Source: Faecalimicrobium dakarense (GTDB taxonomy: Bacteria > Bacillota > Clostridia > Peptostreptococcales > Peptostreptococcaceae). From it: a stretch of DNA of 52,457 nt. The notes below the pieces were generated by a model that was not told the origin of the DNA, made no database searches, and was given only the letters and a program-made list of their open reading frames with translations. Positions 7,310 to 16,880 of the stretch are shown here, in pieces. The number at the start of each line of letters is the position of its first letter. Positions within the stretch are counted from its first letter, which is position 1. The stretch is from contig NZ_HG529244.1 of assembly GCF_000499525.1 (NCBI RefSeq), positions 1-52,457 on the forward strand, read 5' to 3'. A program made the position numbers and the translations under genes.

Positions 7310-8860
7310 ATGAACGATTATATGTTATTTTTAATAGCTATAATACCAATTATATGGTTGATTGTGTCATTGGGAGTATTGAAATTACCAGCACATAAAA
7401 CTTGTCTTTTTACAGGAATACTTACATTTATTATAGCTATGGCATTTTGGAAAATGCCATTTATAGATGCAATTACGGCATCTATTGAAGGCGTATTAGT
7501 TGCACTATGGCCTATACTTTTAGTTATAGTTGCAGCTTTATTTACTTACAACTTAGCTGTTGAGACAAAAACGATGGATACTATGAAACAAATGCTATCT
7601 AGTATAACAACAGACGAGAGAATACAAGTACTTATACTAGCTTGGGGGTTTGGAGGTTTCTTAGAGGCAGTTGCAGGATATGGTACAGCTGTTGCAATAC
7701 CAGCCAGTATACTTGCATCATTAGGATTTAATCCAATATTTGCAGCTATAATATGTCTTATAGCTAATACAGTTCCAACTGCATTTGGAGCAATAGGTAT
7801 TCCAGTAAGTACACTAGCAACAGTAACTGGACTAGATGTAATGAAATTAAGTTATATGACAGCAATTCAATTAGCACCATTCATAATATTAATACCTTTT
7901 GTATTAGTAATTCTTACTAAAAAAAGTTTTAAAGCATTAAAAGGAGTATTTTTAATAACTCTAGCATCAGGAGTAGCCTTTGCCATACCACAAATATTTA
8001 TAGCAAAATATTTAGGAGCTGAATTACCAGCACTTGTAGGAAGTTTGTGCAGTATGTTAGTCACAATACTTATGGCAAAAGCAATGAAAAAGAATGAATC
8101 TAAAACAAGAGACGATGATGCTTCTGGAAATGTAGCAATAAAATCTAGTGTAACTTTAAAGGAAGGGTTACTAGCATGGCTTCCATACATATTATTATGT
8201 ATCTTGATATTAGCAGCAAGCCCATTATTCCCATCAATAAACGAGTTTTTATCTAAATTTACAAGTGAATTTAAAATATATACAGGAGAAGGAGCAACAA
8301 CAACTAAATTTGTGTGGTTAAATACACCAGGAATGGTAATTATAGTTGCTACGTTCTTAGGAGGATTAATACAAAGAGTAAAAGTTTCTACTATGTTAGA
8401 TGTATTAATAAGAACAGTAAAACAATTATCTAAATCATTTGTAACTATAACATCAATAGTTGCAATATCAAAAATTATGTCATATAGCGGTATGACAGGA
8501 TCAATTTCATTTGGACTTAGTGCAATAACGGGGTCTTTCTATCCGATAATATCACCACTTTTAGGTTCAATTGGAACCTTTGTAACAGGGAGTGACACAT
8601 CAGCGAATATTTTATTTGGTGGGCTACAAGCTCAATCTGCAACAGCTCTAGGCATAGACCCATATTGGATAGCAGCAGCAAATACAGCAGGTGCAACAGC
8701 AGGGAAAATGATATCACCACAAAGTATAGCAATTGCAACATCAGCAACTGGATTAATAGGAAAAGAAGGAAAGATACTTAATTCAACATTAAAATTCTGC
8801 TTAGCTTATGTAATAATACTAGGCATTATGGTTTATTTAGGAAGTTATATAGGTATTTAA
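7310..8860 (+). CDS. lctP: L-lactate permease (LctP family)
   Basis: An integral membrane transporter of 516 aa with about 12-14 hydrophobic helices. Family motifs include 'GFGGFLEAVAGYGTAVAIPA', 'ANTVPTAFGAIGIPV', and near the end 'GSDTSANILFGGLQ' and 'GATAGKMISPQSIAIA'. LctP proteins import lactate (and glycolate) with protons. The ATG at 7310 is 7 nt from AGGAGG; the TTG one codon earlier is less likely. It is the first gene of the lactate operon, followed 21 bp later by the racemase gene. Confidence 0.95.
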   Translation: MNDYMLFLIAIIPIIWLIVSLGVLKLPAHKTCLFTGILTFIIAMAFWKMPFIDAITASIEGVLVALWPILLVIVAALFTYNLAVETKTMDTMKQMLSSITTDERIQVLILAWGFGGFLEAVAGYGTAVAIPASILASLGFNPIFAAIICLIANTVPTAFGAIGIPVSTLATVTGLDVMKLSYMTAIQLAPFIILIPFVLVILTKKSFKALKGVFLITLASGVAFAIPQIFIAKYLGAELPALVGSLCSMLVTILMAKAMKKNESKTRDDDASGNVAIKSSVTLKEGLLAWLPYILLCILILAASPLFPSINEFLSKFTSEFKIYTGEGATTTKFVWLNTPGMVIIVATFLGGLIQRVKVSTMLDVLIRTVKQLSKSFVTITSIVAISKIMSYSGMTGSISFGLSAITGSFYPIISPLLGSIGTFVTGSDTSANILFGGLQAQSATALGIDPYWIAAANTAGATAGKMISPQSIAIATSATGLIGKEGKILNSTLKFCLAYVIILGIMVYLGSYIGI

Positions 8861-8881
8861 TTAAATATTAGGGGGGATAAA

Positions 8882-10156
8882 ATGCCTACTTTAAAAGTAC
8901 CATACTCAAAAGAAGGAATGACTTTAAATATTCCAGACGAAAACTTTATCAAATTACTCACATCTAAGGCACACGATTATAAAGTCAGTGAAACTCAAGA
9001 AGAAATAGTTGAAAAATCATTAGACAATCCAATTGGATCACAGAAACTAGAAGAATTAGCAAAAAATAAGAAAAATATAGTAATAATAACAAGTGACCAT
9101 ACAAGACCAGTTCCTAGTAGAGTTACTATGCCAATAATTTTAAGAAGAATAAGAGAAGTAAATGAAAATGCAAATATTAAGATATTAGTTGCAACAGGAT
9201 TTCATAGAGAAAGTACAAGAGAAGAACTAATCTATAAAATGGGTGAAGAAATAGTAAATAATGAAGAGATAATAATGCATATATCAACAGATGAATCTCA
9301 AATGGTAAAAATGGGAGTATTACCATCTGGTGGAGATTTATATTTAAATAAATTAGTTAAAGAAGCAGACTTACTAATAGCAGAAGGATTTATAGAACCT
9401 CATTTCTTTGCAGGATTCTCTGGAGGAAGAAAAAGTATACTTCCAGGAATAGCATCAGCTAAAACTATAATGTATAACCATTGTAGTGATTTTATAGATA
9501 GTGAAAATGCAAGAACAGGTACACTTAACAAAAATCCTATACATGAAGATATGGTATATGCAGCTAAAGCATCAAATATAGCATTTATATTAAATGTTGT
9601 AATAGATCAAGATAAAAAAGTTATAGCATCCTTTGCTGGAGATGTAGAAAAGGCGCATAAAAAAGGATGCGAATTTGTAACTGAACTATCTAGAGTTAAA
9701 CCTTATAAAACCGATATAGTTGTCAGTACTAATGGTGGATATCCACTAGACCAAAATATATATCAATCGGTAAAAGGAATGACAGCAGCAGAGGCAACAT
9801 GTAATGAAGGTGGCGTAATAATTATGGTATCTGCATGTAATGATGGACATGGAGGTCAATCTTTCTATGACAATATAGCAAATTCTAAATCTCCAACTGA
9901 AGTACTAAAAAGAGTTAGACAGGTAAGTAGGGCACAAACAGCTCCAGACCAATGGGAATTTCAAATACTAGCCAGAATACTAGAAAAACACACAGTAATA
10001 ATGGTTACAGATAAGTGTGATAAAGATATGATAGAAAGTATGCATATGAAGCATACATCAAACTTTGATGATGCTTTAAATATAGCCTTTGATATAAAAG
10101 GCAAAGACTCAAAAGTTGTAGTTATTCCTGATGGAGTATCTGTAATTGTTAAGTAG
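8882..10156 (+). CDS. larA: nickel-pincer lactate racemase
   Basis: A protein of 424 aa. All four functional residues known from Lactiplantibacillus plantarum LarA occur at identical positions: His108 ('ATGFHRES'), His174 and Lys184 ('EPHFFAGFSGGRK'), and His200 ('TIMYNH'). The enzyme interconverts D- and L-lactate using a covalently bound nickel pincer nucleotide. The cofactor needs LarB, LarC and LarE, which are not encoded in the window. Between the permease and Etf genes, it lets the operon use both lactate isomers. Confidence 0.95.
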   Translation: MPTLKVPYSKEGMTLNIPDENFIKLLTSKAHDYKVSETQEEIVEKSLDNPIGSQKLEELAKNKKNIVIITSDHTRPVPSRVTMPIILRRIREVNENANIKILVATGFHRESTREELIYKMGEEIVNNEEIIMHISTDESQMVKMGVLPSGGDLYLNKLVKEADLLIAEGFIEPHFFAGFSGGRKSILPGIASAKTIMYNHCSDFIDSENARTGTLNKNPIHEDMVYAAKASNIAFILNVVIDQDKKVIASFAGDVEKAHKKGCEFVTELSRVKPYKTDIVVSTNGGYPLDQNIYQSVKGMTAAEATCNEGGVIIMVSACNDGHGGQSFYDNIANSKSPTEVLKRVRQVSRAQTAPDQWEFQILARILEKHTVIMVTDKCDKDMIESMHMKHTSNFDDALNIAFDIKGKDSKVVVIPDGVSVIVK

Positions 10157-10172
10157 ATAAGGGGGATAAATA

Positions 10173-10961
10173 ATGGAAATTTTAACATGTATCAAACAAG
10201 TTCCAGGAACTACTGAAGTTGAAGTTGATGAAAAAACAGGGGTACTTAAAAGAGATGGTATAGATTCTAAAATGAATCCATATGATTTATACGCATTAGA
10301 AACAGCCCTTAAAATAAAAGAGGAAAAAGATGCAACTTTAAAAGTATTGACTATGGGACCACCACAAGCAAAGCAAATAATAGAAGAAAGTTTTATGATG
10401 GGTGTTGATGAAGGGGCTATACTTAGTGATAGAAAATTCGCAGGAGCAGATGTACTTGCAACATCGTATACACTATCTCAAGGTATAAAAAAGGTAGGAA
10501 GTCCAGATTTAATAATATGTGGAAAACAAACAACTGATGGAGATACTGCTCAAGTTGGACCAGAGATAGCAGAATTTTTAAATATAGCTCATGTTACAAA
10601 TGTAACTAAAATAATCGAAGTAAAAGAAAAGAGTATAGTTGTAGAAGCTGACATGCCAAATACATTAGAAGAATGTGAGGTTAATTACCCATGTCTTATA
10701 ACTGTTGAAAAAGGAATATTCCAACCAAGATTACCTTCATTTAAATTAAAATTAGACACTAAAGATAGAGAGATACCTATTTATAGTTTAAATGATTTTG
10801 AAGACAAAGACGAAAATAACTATGGACTTAATGGATCTCCAACTCAGGTATTAAAAATTTTCCCTCCAACTTCTAATAATGAAAAAGAAGTTCTAAGAGG
10901 AAGTAGTGATGAAATAAGTGATAAGTTAGCAGATAAACTTAAGGAGTTAAAGTTAATATAG
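10173..10961 (+). CDS. etfB: electron transfer flavoprotein beta subunit (lactate dehydrogenase-associated)
   Basis: A protein of 262 aa with the EtfB opening 'MEILTCIKQVPGTTEVEVD', 'MNPYDLYALETALKIKE' and the signature 'VEADMPNTLEECEVNYPCLI'. EtfB carries the FAD that performs electron bifurcation in Bcr/Ldh-type Etf complexes. It is 16 bp after larA and 14 bp before etfA. In the A. woodii Ldh/Etf complex, the homologous LctB works with LctC and LctD to drive NAD+ reduction by lactate at the expense of reduced ferredoxin. The same role is inferred here from the gene set. Confidence 0.93.
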   Translation: MEILTCIKQVPGTTEVEVDEKTGVLKRDGIDSKMNPYDLYALETALKIKEEKDATLKVLTMGPPQAKQIIEESFMMGVDEGAILSDRKFAGADVLATSYTLSQGIKKVGSPDLIICGKQTTDGDTAQVGPEIAEFLNIAHVTNVTKIIEVKEKSIVVEADMPNTLEECEVNYPCLITVEKGIFQPRLPSFKLKLDTKDREIPIYSLNDFEDKDENNYGLNGSPTQVLKIFPPTSNNEKEVLRGSSDEISDKLADKLKELKLI

Positions 10962-10975
10962 GGGGATGATTTAAA

Positions 10976-12187
10976 GTGGCTAAAATAATAATAAATCAAG
11001 AAAAAATAGAGAATGTTGATGAAGTAATTAAACTATGTCCTTTTAATGCAATAGAGCTTATAAATGATAAAGTAGAAATAAACGCAGCTTGTAAAATGTG
11101 TAAAATGTGTGTTAAAAAAGGACCAAAAGGGGCATTTGAATTTGTTGAAAGTTTAAAGGTAGAAATAGATAAAGACAAGTGGAAAGGGATAGCTGTATAT
11201 GTAGACCACCATGAAGGAGATATACATCCTGTAACTTATGAGCTTATAGGTAAAGCTCGTGAAATGGCTGAAAAAGTAAATCATCCAGTATATTGTGTAT
11301 TCGTAGGAAAAAACATAAAAGATAAGTGTGATAAATTAATATCTTATGGTGTAGATAAAGTATTCGTATATGATGAGGAAGAATTTGAACACTTTAGAAT
11401 AGAACCATATTCTAGTGCTATTGAAGATTTTATAGAGAATGTAAAACCAACAATAATGTTAGTAGGGGGAACTACATTAGGAAGATCATTAGCACCAAGA
11501 CTTGCAGCAAGATTTAAAACAGGTCTTACAGCAGACTGTACAATATTAGATATACAAGAAAACACAGACTTAGATCAAATTAGACCTGCTTTTGGTGGAA
11601 ATATAATGGCTCATATTCATACACCAAACAATAGACCTCAATTTGCAACAGTAAGATATAAAATATTCTCTGCACCAAATGAAGTAGAAAATCCAACTGG
11701 AAAAGTTATTTTATGTAACGTCGGTAAAGAAAAATTAAACTCAAATATAAAAGTATTAAGCACTAAGCCTAAAACTAAAGAAGTTGGTCTTGAAGATGCA
11801 GAAGTTATTGTTGTTGGAAGTAGAGCTATAAAAAAACAAGAAGATATGGATATGATTTATAAATTAGCGGATGTATTAGGGGCACAAGTTGCAGGAACAA
11901 GACCACTAGTTGAATCTGGATGGATAGATGCCAAAAAACAAATAGGTCTTAGTGGTAGAACGGTAAAACCCAAACTTATAATAACTTGTGGTGTATCTGG
12001 AGCTGTTCAATTTGTGGCTGGAATGCAAGGTTCAGACTACATAGTAGCAATAAATAAAGATGAAAAAGCTCCTATATTTGATGTTTCTCACTTAGCATTA
12101 ATAGGTGATATTTATGAAATAGTTCCGAAGTTAATAGAAAAAATAGAGAAAAAACAATTAGACTTAGCATTATCAGTGGAAGAATAG
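10976..12187 (+). CDS. etfA: electron transfer flavoprotein alpha subunit with N-terminal [4Fe-4S] domain
   Basis: A protein of 403 aa from GTG 10976, preceded by GGGGGA. Residues ~1-65 form a ferredoxin-like domain with Cys21 ('CPFNAIEL') and the cluster 'CKMCKMC', able to hold one [4Fe-4S]. The remainder is canonical EtfA, with the FAD-binding signature '[10 protein letters not shown]' and '[20 protein letters not shown]'. The added iron-sulfur domain is typical of Etf partners of clostridial/acetogen lactate dehydrogenase, where it probably takes electrons from ferredoxin. Confidence 0.93.
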   Translation: MAKIIINQEKIENVDEVIKLCPFNAIELINDKVEINAACKMCKMCVKKGPKGAFEFVESLKVEIDKDKWKGIAVYVDHHEGDIHPVTYELIGKAREMAEKVNHPVYCVFVGKNIKDKCDKLISYGVDKVFVYDEEEFEHFRIEPYSSAIEDFIENVKPTIMLVGGTTLGRSLAPRLAARFKTGLTADCTILDIQENTDLDQIRPAFGGNIMAHIHTPNNRPQFATVRYKIFSAPNEVENPTGKVILCNVGKEKLNSNIKVLSTKPKTKEVGLEDAEVIVVGSRAIKKQEDMDMIYKLADVLGAQVAGTRPLVESGWIDAKKQIGLSGRTVKPKLIITCGVSGAVQFVAGMQGSDYIVAINKDEKAPIFDVSHLALIGDIYEIVPKLIEKIEKKQLDLALSVEE

Positions 12188-12198
12188 GGGGATTAGCT

Positions 12199-13590
12199 AT
12201 GTATAAAAAAATTGATAAAAATGATATAGATTTTCTTATAGATATTTGTGGGAAAGATGAAGTTTTTGTAGGGGAAGGAATAAGTGAGGACTTTTCTCAT
12301 GATGAGTTAGGTGGAGTTGAAAAATATCCAGAAGTACTTATAAATGTATATGAAACACAACAAGTATCTAAAATAATGAAATACGCATATGAAAATAATA
12401 TACCAGTAACACCTAGAGGACAAGGAACTGGATTAGTTGGAGCAGCAGTAGCAATTCATGGTGGTATTATGATTAACTTAAGCAAGATGAATAAAATATT
12501 AGAACTTGATGAGGAAAACTTAACATTAACAGTAGAACCAGGTGTATTACTTATGACTATAGGTCAATACGTTCAGGAAAAAGACTTATTTTATCCACCA
12601 GATCCAGGTGAAAAAAGTGCTACAATAGGTGGAAATATAAATACAAATGCAGGTGGAATGAGAGCAGTTAAGTACGGAGTAACTAGAGATTATATAAGAG
12701 GGTTAGAAGCAGTTCTTCCAAATGGAGAAATAATTAATATAGGTGGAAAAGTCGTTAAAAATAGTTCTGGATATAGTATAAAAGACTTAATAGTAGGTTC
12801 AGAAGGAACATTAGCAATAGTAACAAAGGCTATACTAAGACTATTACCACTTCCTAAAAAAGATATAAGTTTATTAGTTCCTTTTAAAGATTTAGCAACA
12901 GCAATAGATACAGTACCTAAAATAATAAAATCAAAATCTATACCAACAGCAATAGAGTTTATGGAAAGAGAAGTAATACTTGCTGCAGAAGAATTTTTAG
13001 GAAAGAAATTCCCAGATAATAGTTCAGATGCATATTTATTACTAAAATTTGATGGAAATAGCAAAGAAGACATAGAAAAAGAGTATGATAAAGTTGCTCA
13101 TCTATGTTTGGAAAATGGAGCATATGATGTATTTATATCTGATACACAAGAAAGAAATGAATCTATATGGTCTGCTAGAGGAGCGTTTTTAGAAGCTATA
13201 AAAGCATCAACAACAGAAATAGACGAGTGTGATGTTGTAGTTCCTAGAGATAAAGTTGCTGATTTTATAAGATATACTAATGAGTTACAAAAAGAATTAA
13301 ATGTAAGAATAAAAAGCTTTGGTCATGCAGGAGACGGAAACCTTCATGTATATACATTAAGAGATGATATGGATGATAAAACATGGGAATTAAAACTAAA
13401 AGAAAGTTTTGATTGTATGTATAAAAAAGCAAGAGAATTAAGAGGGCAAGTTTCAGGAGAACATGGAATAGGATACGCTAAAAAAGGATACTTACACGAA
13501 TCTCAAAGTGAAGCATATATGGATGTTATAAAAAATATTAAAATGGCTTTTGATCATAAAAATATATTAAATCCAGGAAAAATATATTAA
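12199..13590 (+). CDS. FAD-linked lactate dehydrogenase (GlcD/LctD family)
   Basis: A flavoenzyme of 463 aa with the N-terminal FAD_binding_4 domain ('[14 protein letters not shown]', '[17 protein letters not shown]') and a C-terminal FAD-oxidase domain carrying 'GHAGDGNLH' and '[14 protein letters not shown]'. The length and end ('NPGKIY') fit GlcD/LctD proteins, which oxidise 2-hydroxy acids. Being directly after etfBA (11-bp gap), it should pass electrons from lactate to the Etf pair instead of to quinone. The product is pyruvate. D-lactate is the usual stereoisomer for this family, which explains the racemase in the operon. A strong terminator follows. Confidence 0.93.
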   Translation: MYKKIDKNDIDFLIDICGKDEVFVGEGISEDFSHDELGGVEKYPEVLINVYETQQVSKIMKYAYENNIPVTPRGQGTGLVGAAVAIHGGIMINLSKMNKILELDEENLTLTVEPGVLLMTIGQYVQEKDLFYPPDPGEKSATIGGNINTNAGGMRAVKYGVTRDYIRGLEAVLPNGEIINIGGKVVKNSSGYSIKDLIVGSEGTLAIVTKAILRLLPLPKKDISLLVPFKDLATAIDTVPKIIKSKSIPTAIEFMEREVILAAEEFLGKKFPDNSSDAYLLLKFDGNSKEDIEKEYDKVAHLCLENGAYDVFISDTQERNESIWSARGAFLEAIKASTTEIDECDVVVPRDKVADFIRYTNELQKELNVRIKSFGHAGDGNLHVYTLRDDMDDKTWELKLKESFDCMYKKARELRGQVSGEHGIGYAKKGYLHESQSEAYMDVIKNIKMAFDHKNILNPGKIY

Positions 13591-13597
13591 AAAATAT

Positions 13598-13646
13598 AAA
13601 AAGCTATACTTGTTGGAATCTAATCATCAAGTATAGCTTTTTTATA
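13598..13646 (+). terminator. terminator of the lactate operon
   Basis: A stem AAAAAGCTATACTTG / CAAGTATAGCTTTTT with a 15-nt loop and a T6 run, 7 bp after the dehydrogenase stop. Confidence 0.85.
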
Positions 13647-13651
13647 TTTAA

Positions 13652-13760
13652 GGAAATTATATTTTATCTGATTTGTGGATAAGTATAATTTCCAGCCGCT
13701 AAGCTTTAGCAACGGACCTGGTTTGTAGGTCGTTGGCGATATGAGCGAAGCGAATTTTTT
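13652..13760. other. compact GC-rich folded intergenic element
   Basis: Two structures lie back to back. The first is a long hairpin: GGAAATTATA (13652-13661) with TATAATTTCC (13684-13693), continued by TTATC/GATAA. The second is a gapless three-way junction: GCC (13695-13697) with GGC (13735-13737) closes two hairpins, GCTAA-gct-TTAGC, and AACG(g)ACCT with AGGTCGTT around a 7-nt loop. 'GAGCGAAGCGAATTTTTT' follows. Base composition is unlike the flanks. It could be a small RNA, a REP/MITE-like mobile repeat or a complex terminator for the convergent gene at 13762. No second copy is seen in the window. Confidence 0.6.
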
Positions 13761-13761
13761 A

Positions 13762-14103
13762 TTAATCTAATATTTTATTTACAAAATCTATAAACTCATC
13801 AGAATTATCACTTAGTATATTTGAAAATAATACATTTTCAAAATTACCTTTAATAGTTATATATTCTTTTAATAAAATTTTCTTTTTTTCAATTGAATAC
13901 ATATCTTCGTAATTAATTACTTCGATTAACTTAGCATCTCCTAAGTTATAAGCATAAAATATAAATCTCTTATTAGTAGCCGCAAGTATACCTGGTCTAT
14001 AAACTTCTGTTCGTAAAAATGTTCTTATAGAACATCTTAATGATGATAATATTTCCTCATCTTCATCTAATATATTAATAATTTCGTTAATTATTTTGTC
14101 CAT
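13762..14103 (-). CDS. small PH-like domain protein (YokE/bPH type)
   Basis: A protein of 113 aa with no signal or membrane segment. The pattern 'GILAATNKRFIFYAYN' followed by 'INYEDMYSIEKKKILLKEYITI' is characteristic of the bacterial pleckstrin-homology-like domain found in YokE/YvbH-type proteins. The function of such short proteins is unknown. AAGGGGGA precedes the ATG with normal spacing. It is a single gene whose stop abuts the folded element. Confidence 0.65.
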   Translation of the reverse strand: MDKIINEIINILDEDEEILSSLRCSIRTFLRTEVYRPGILAATNKRFIFYAYNLGDAKLIEVINYEDMYSIEKKKILLKEYITIKGNFENVLFSNILSDNSDEFIDFVNKILD

Positions 14104-14292
14104 TATATATCCCCCTTAAAGATTAATCTCTAATAACCTTTTAAATATAGTATAGGATACGTATTAATATTTGTAAATTAAACTATAGTAAGTTTTCGTA
14201 CTAATAATTATTGTTGTTGTATATTTTAAAGTGTAGTAACATCATAAATATAAAATGATTTTATATTGAAATATATAAAGGGGGAAATTTAT

Positions 14293-14490
14293 TTGAATAG
14301 GAAAATGTACATATCTAATAATGATTCAGTATTTGCTGGTGTTTGTGGTGGAGTATCTGAATTCTTTGGATTTAAGTCATCAACTCTTAGAATAATATTT
14401 GTTTTATTCACAGTATTCCGGAATATAGGGATGGGTGTAATGTTATATGTAGCTTTAATTTTTCTTATGCCTAATCAAGCAAATTATTAA
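14293..14490 (+). CDS. PspC-domain small membrane protein
   Basis: A protein of 65 aa consisting almost only of a PspC domain: 'MYISNNDSVFAGVCGGVSEFFG', then a hydrophobic segment ('IIFVLFTVFRNIGMGVMLYVALIFLMP'). I use TTG 14293, 7-8 nt after GGGGGA; an ATG four codons later is the alternative. PspC proteins sense or stabilise the membrane under stress, but standalone clostridial copies are uncharacterised. Monocistronic. Confidence 0.8.
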   Translation: MNRKMYISNNDSVFAGVCGGVSEFFGFKSSTLRIIFVLFTVFRNIGMGVMLYVALIFLMPNQANY

Positions 14491-14589
14491 TTATAAAACA
14501 AGGTAGTGATATATTAAAAATTTTAACTATTATCATACTTAAGATAAATAAAACTATGTTATATCATCATAAAATTCTAAATCTATTTT

Positions 14590-14772
14590 TCAGTATTCAG
14601 TTAATTTTATATTTCGTCCATTTTTCTCAAACAAAGGAACTTTTAATTCTTCTTCTAATTTTGATATTGATTTACTTAAAGCCGGTTGGGTTACGGAAAG
14701 TAAATTTGATGCAGTTGTAAAATTTTAAGTTTCGGCTATTGTCTTAAAGTATTCTAACTGTTGTAGATTCAT
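14590..14772 (-). pseudogene. LysR-family regulator remnant (N-terminal HTH only)
   Basis: From ATG 14772 the minus strand reads 'MNLQQLEYFKTIAET', an in-frame TAA, then 'NFTTASNLLSVTQPALSKSI' and 'KLEEELKVPLFEKNGRNIKL', ending in TGA. This is the standard LysR helix-turn-helix (Asn-Phe-Thr-x-Ala-Ser ... Gln-Pro-Ala-Leu-Ser). The effector domain is missing. It is divergent from the ferredoxin-nitroreductase gene at 14969, the usual LysR/target arrangement, so it may be what is left of that gene's regulator. Confidence 0.8.
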
Positions 14773-14968
14773 TTTTATACTCCTTATTATTGTAGTTAAT
14801 ACATGACTAAAAGTTATACTTATATGAAAAATAGAAATTAGACATATATAAATTTATAGTGATATAATCTCAATAAATGATTAAAAAATAAATTAATTGT
14901 ACTAATATAATTACATAAATTATAAATATTATTTATAGTTATGTCAAAGATAGGGGGAAATAAATATT

Positions 14969-15790
14969 ATGATGAAAGTAGATAAAGATAAATGTATAGG
15001 TTGTGGATTATGCGTTAAGGACTGTTTCTTAAGAGATATAGAGCTTGTAGATAAAAAGGCTAATATTAAAAATATAACTTGTATTAAATGTGGCCACTGT
15101 ATAGCAGTCTGTCCAAAGAATGCAGTATCAACTGATGAATACAATATGGAAGATATTAAAGATTATAATAAAGAAGAATTTGAGATAGATGCGAATAATT
15201 TATTAAACTTTATAAAGTTTAGAAGAACTATAAGACAATTTAAAAATAAAGATGTAGAAGTAGATATGCTTTCTAAAATTATAGAGGCAGGAAGATTTAC
15301 TCAGACAGGAAGTAATAGTCAAAACGTATCTTATATAGTAGTAAAAGATGATATAGAAGAATTAAAATCAATGACATTAGAAAGATTAAGCCGAATGGGA
15401 GAACATATACTTTCTAATTTAAATCCACAGACAATGCCTATAAAAAAGTATGCCGATATGTGGGTTAATATGTATGAGGCTTACAAAGAAGATAAAGTAA
15501 AGGGAGATAGTTTATTCTTTAATGCTCCTGCTGTAATACTTGTTGTATCTGATTCACCAGTAAATGGTGCTTTGGCTTCTTCAAACATGGAGCTTATGAC
15601 TAATGCATTAGGTCTTGGAACATTCTTTAGTGGATTCTTTGTAAGAGCAGCTCAAGGAAATAAAAAAATAATGGATTATCTAGGATTAGAAGAAGGTCAA
15701 GAAGTAGTTACTTGTATGGTAATAGGATATCCTTATATAAAATATTCAAGAACTGTACCTAGAAAAGATGCTCAGATATCTTGGAGATAA
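14969..15790 (+). CDS. ferredoxin-nitroreductase fusion protein
   Basis: A protein of 273 aa. Residues 1-60 are a 2[4Fe-4S] ferredoxin ('CIGCGLCVKDC' and 'CIKCGHCIAVCPKNAV'). Residues ~75-273 are an FMN nitroreductase domain ('RRTIRQFKNKDVE', 'AGRFTQTGSNSQNV', 'LGLGTFFSGFFV'). The fusion is common in anaerobes, where the ferredoxin part feeds electrons to FMN to reduce nitro compounds, quinones or unknown substrates. GGGGG lies upstream of paired ATG codons; the second (14972) is also possible. Followed by a terminator. Confidence 0.92.
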   Translation: MMKVDKDKCIGCGLCVKDCFLRDIELVDKKANIKNITCIKCGHCIAVCPKNAVSTDEYNMEDIKDYNKEEFEIDANNLLNFIKFRRTIRQFKNKDVEVDMLSKIIEAGRFTQTGSNSQNVSYIVVKDDIEELKSMTLERLSRMGEHILSNLNPQTMPIKKYADMWVNMYEAYKEDKVKGDSLFFNAPAVILVVSDSPVNGALASSNMELMTNALGLGTFFSGFFVRAAQGNKKIMDYLGLEEGQEVVTCMVIGYPYIKYSRTVPRKDAQISWR

Positions 15791-15814
15791 TTAATAAAAA
15801 CTATAGTTTAGAGT

Positions 15815-15848
15815 AAAAAATAAGTAGTCATAATGGCTACTTATTTTT
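15815..15848 (+). terminator. terminator after the ferredoxin-nitroreductase gene
   Basis: A stem AAAAATAAGTAG / CTACTTATTTTT with a short loop and T run, about 25 bp after the stop. Confidence 0.8.
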
Positions 15849-15891
15849 GTATAAAGTTATATTAAATGACTTATGATTTAAACCATAGATA

Positions 15892-16029
15892 TTAGTCTAA
15901 TAACTCTGATTTAATAACATTTTTGATATTAGGTAGGTACATTAGTTTATATGTTTTATTTTCATCAATTTTATTGAATTTAGGATTATAATAATAACAC
16001 TCTTTATTTAGTCTATATGATAAAATATT
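15892..16029 (-). pseudogene. possible C-terminal gene remnant
   Basis: The minus strand is open for 45 codons with no start codon at its head (preceded by TAA) and ends 'NKTYKLMYLPNIKNVIKSE'. This resembles the tail of small clostridial membrane proteins of the DUF3592 type, a loose similarity only. Otherwise the interval 15849-16074 holds nothing but the leader of the next gene. Confidence 0.3.
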
Positions 16030-16074
16030 TTATGTAGAAATATTTGGGTGAAATTATAAAAAGGGAGAAAAATT

Positions 16075-16782
16075 ATGAAGAAAAAATATTTATTATACAT
16101 AGTATCTACTATTGTAATAGTAACATCATTAGTATTAATTAGGGAAAAAACACTAAAAAACAATTTAGAAACAGTAACAAAGGCATACGAAAAATTAATT
16201 GACTCAAGGGGAGATGTGGAATACGTTAAAGTAACTAAAAATGATGGCTCTTATGAAGAGTATTACAAAGACTCAGAAACAGCAATAGAGCAAAGAGATG
16301 AGTATAATAAAAATAATGAACTAAAAGTTAGAGAAATATTTCATAAAAATGAAGGTAAAATGAGTAGTATATATAATGAAAATGGTAAATTTGAAGGTAG
16401 TACAACTATACTTTCACCTCAGATAGCAAAAGAAAATAAAGAACTAGAAAATATATCTTTAATGGAAAGTATGTCAAATCAGTACACAACAAAATACTTA
16501 AAGGATAAATTTAAAAAAGTTAAAAATGAAGATAGTTCAGTCACAGAATACAAAAGTAAAACAGCTAAAATATATATAAATAAAGATACTGATACTATAA
16601 CTAAGGTAGAAAGTATTCATCCTAGTGGAAAAAGTGAAGTAATAGAGTATAAAAAACTTAAAAAAGGCGAGAAAGATTTATTTAGAATAGATGCAAAAAA
16701 TAATTCAAATATAGACCTTAGTAATGTAAAGCTTAAGGAGTATATGCAAGAAGATATTAATTATGAAAATGTAAAAGGATAA
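16075..16782 (+). CDS. hypothetical membrane-anchored extracytoplasmic protein
   Basis: A protein of 235 aa with an N-terminal signal anchor (residues ~4-21, 'LLYIVSTIVIVTSLVLI') and a hydrophilic, Lys/Glu-rich exterior. Segments such as 'VEYVKVTKNDGSYEEYYKDS' and 'YINKDTDTITKVESIHPSGK' suggest a beta-rich domain of LolA/lipoprotein-like repeats, though I recognise no family. AAGGGAG precedes the ATG. A terminator separates it from the next gene, which has similar architecture. Confidence 0.6.
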   Translation: MKKKYLLYIVSTIVIVTSLVLIREKTLKNNLETVTKAYEKLIDSRGDVEYVKVTKNDGSYEEYYKDSETAIEQRDEYNKNNELKVREIFHKNEGKMSSIYNENGKFEGSTTILSPQIAKENKELENISLMESMSNQYTTKYLKDKFKKVKNEDSSVTEYKSKTAKIYINKDTDTITKVESIHPSGKSEVIEYKKLKKGEKDLFRIDAKNNSNIDLSNVKLKEYMQEDINYENVKG

Positions 16783-16806
16783 ATATAAATATGGGAAGAT
16801 TTGTAT

Positions 16807-16836
16807 AAAAAGGCTACTTTACAGTAGCCTTTTTAC
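16807..16836 (+). terminator. intrinsic terminator
   Basis: AAAAAGGCTACT / AGTAGCCTTTTT, a perfect 12-bp stem with a 4-nt loop, about 24 bp after the stop at 16782. Confidence 0.88.
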
Positions 16837-16880
16837 ATACATTATTAGATAAACAAATAAAAATTTGGGGGATAGAGATA

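Noticed and set aside
7867-8190. Minus-strand frame inside the lactate permease gene
   Set aside because: Shadow of a hydrophobic gene with no ribosome binding site and no domain; the same applies to the other long antisense frames in larA, etfA, polC, dsdA and the MCP.
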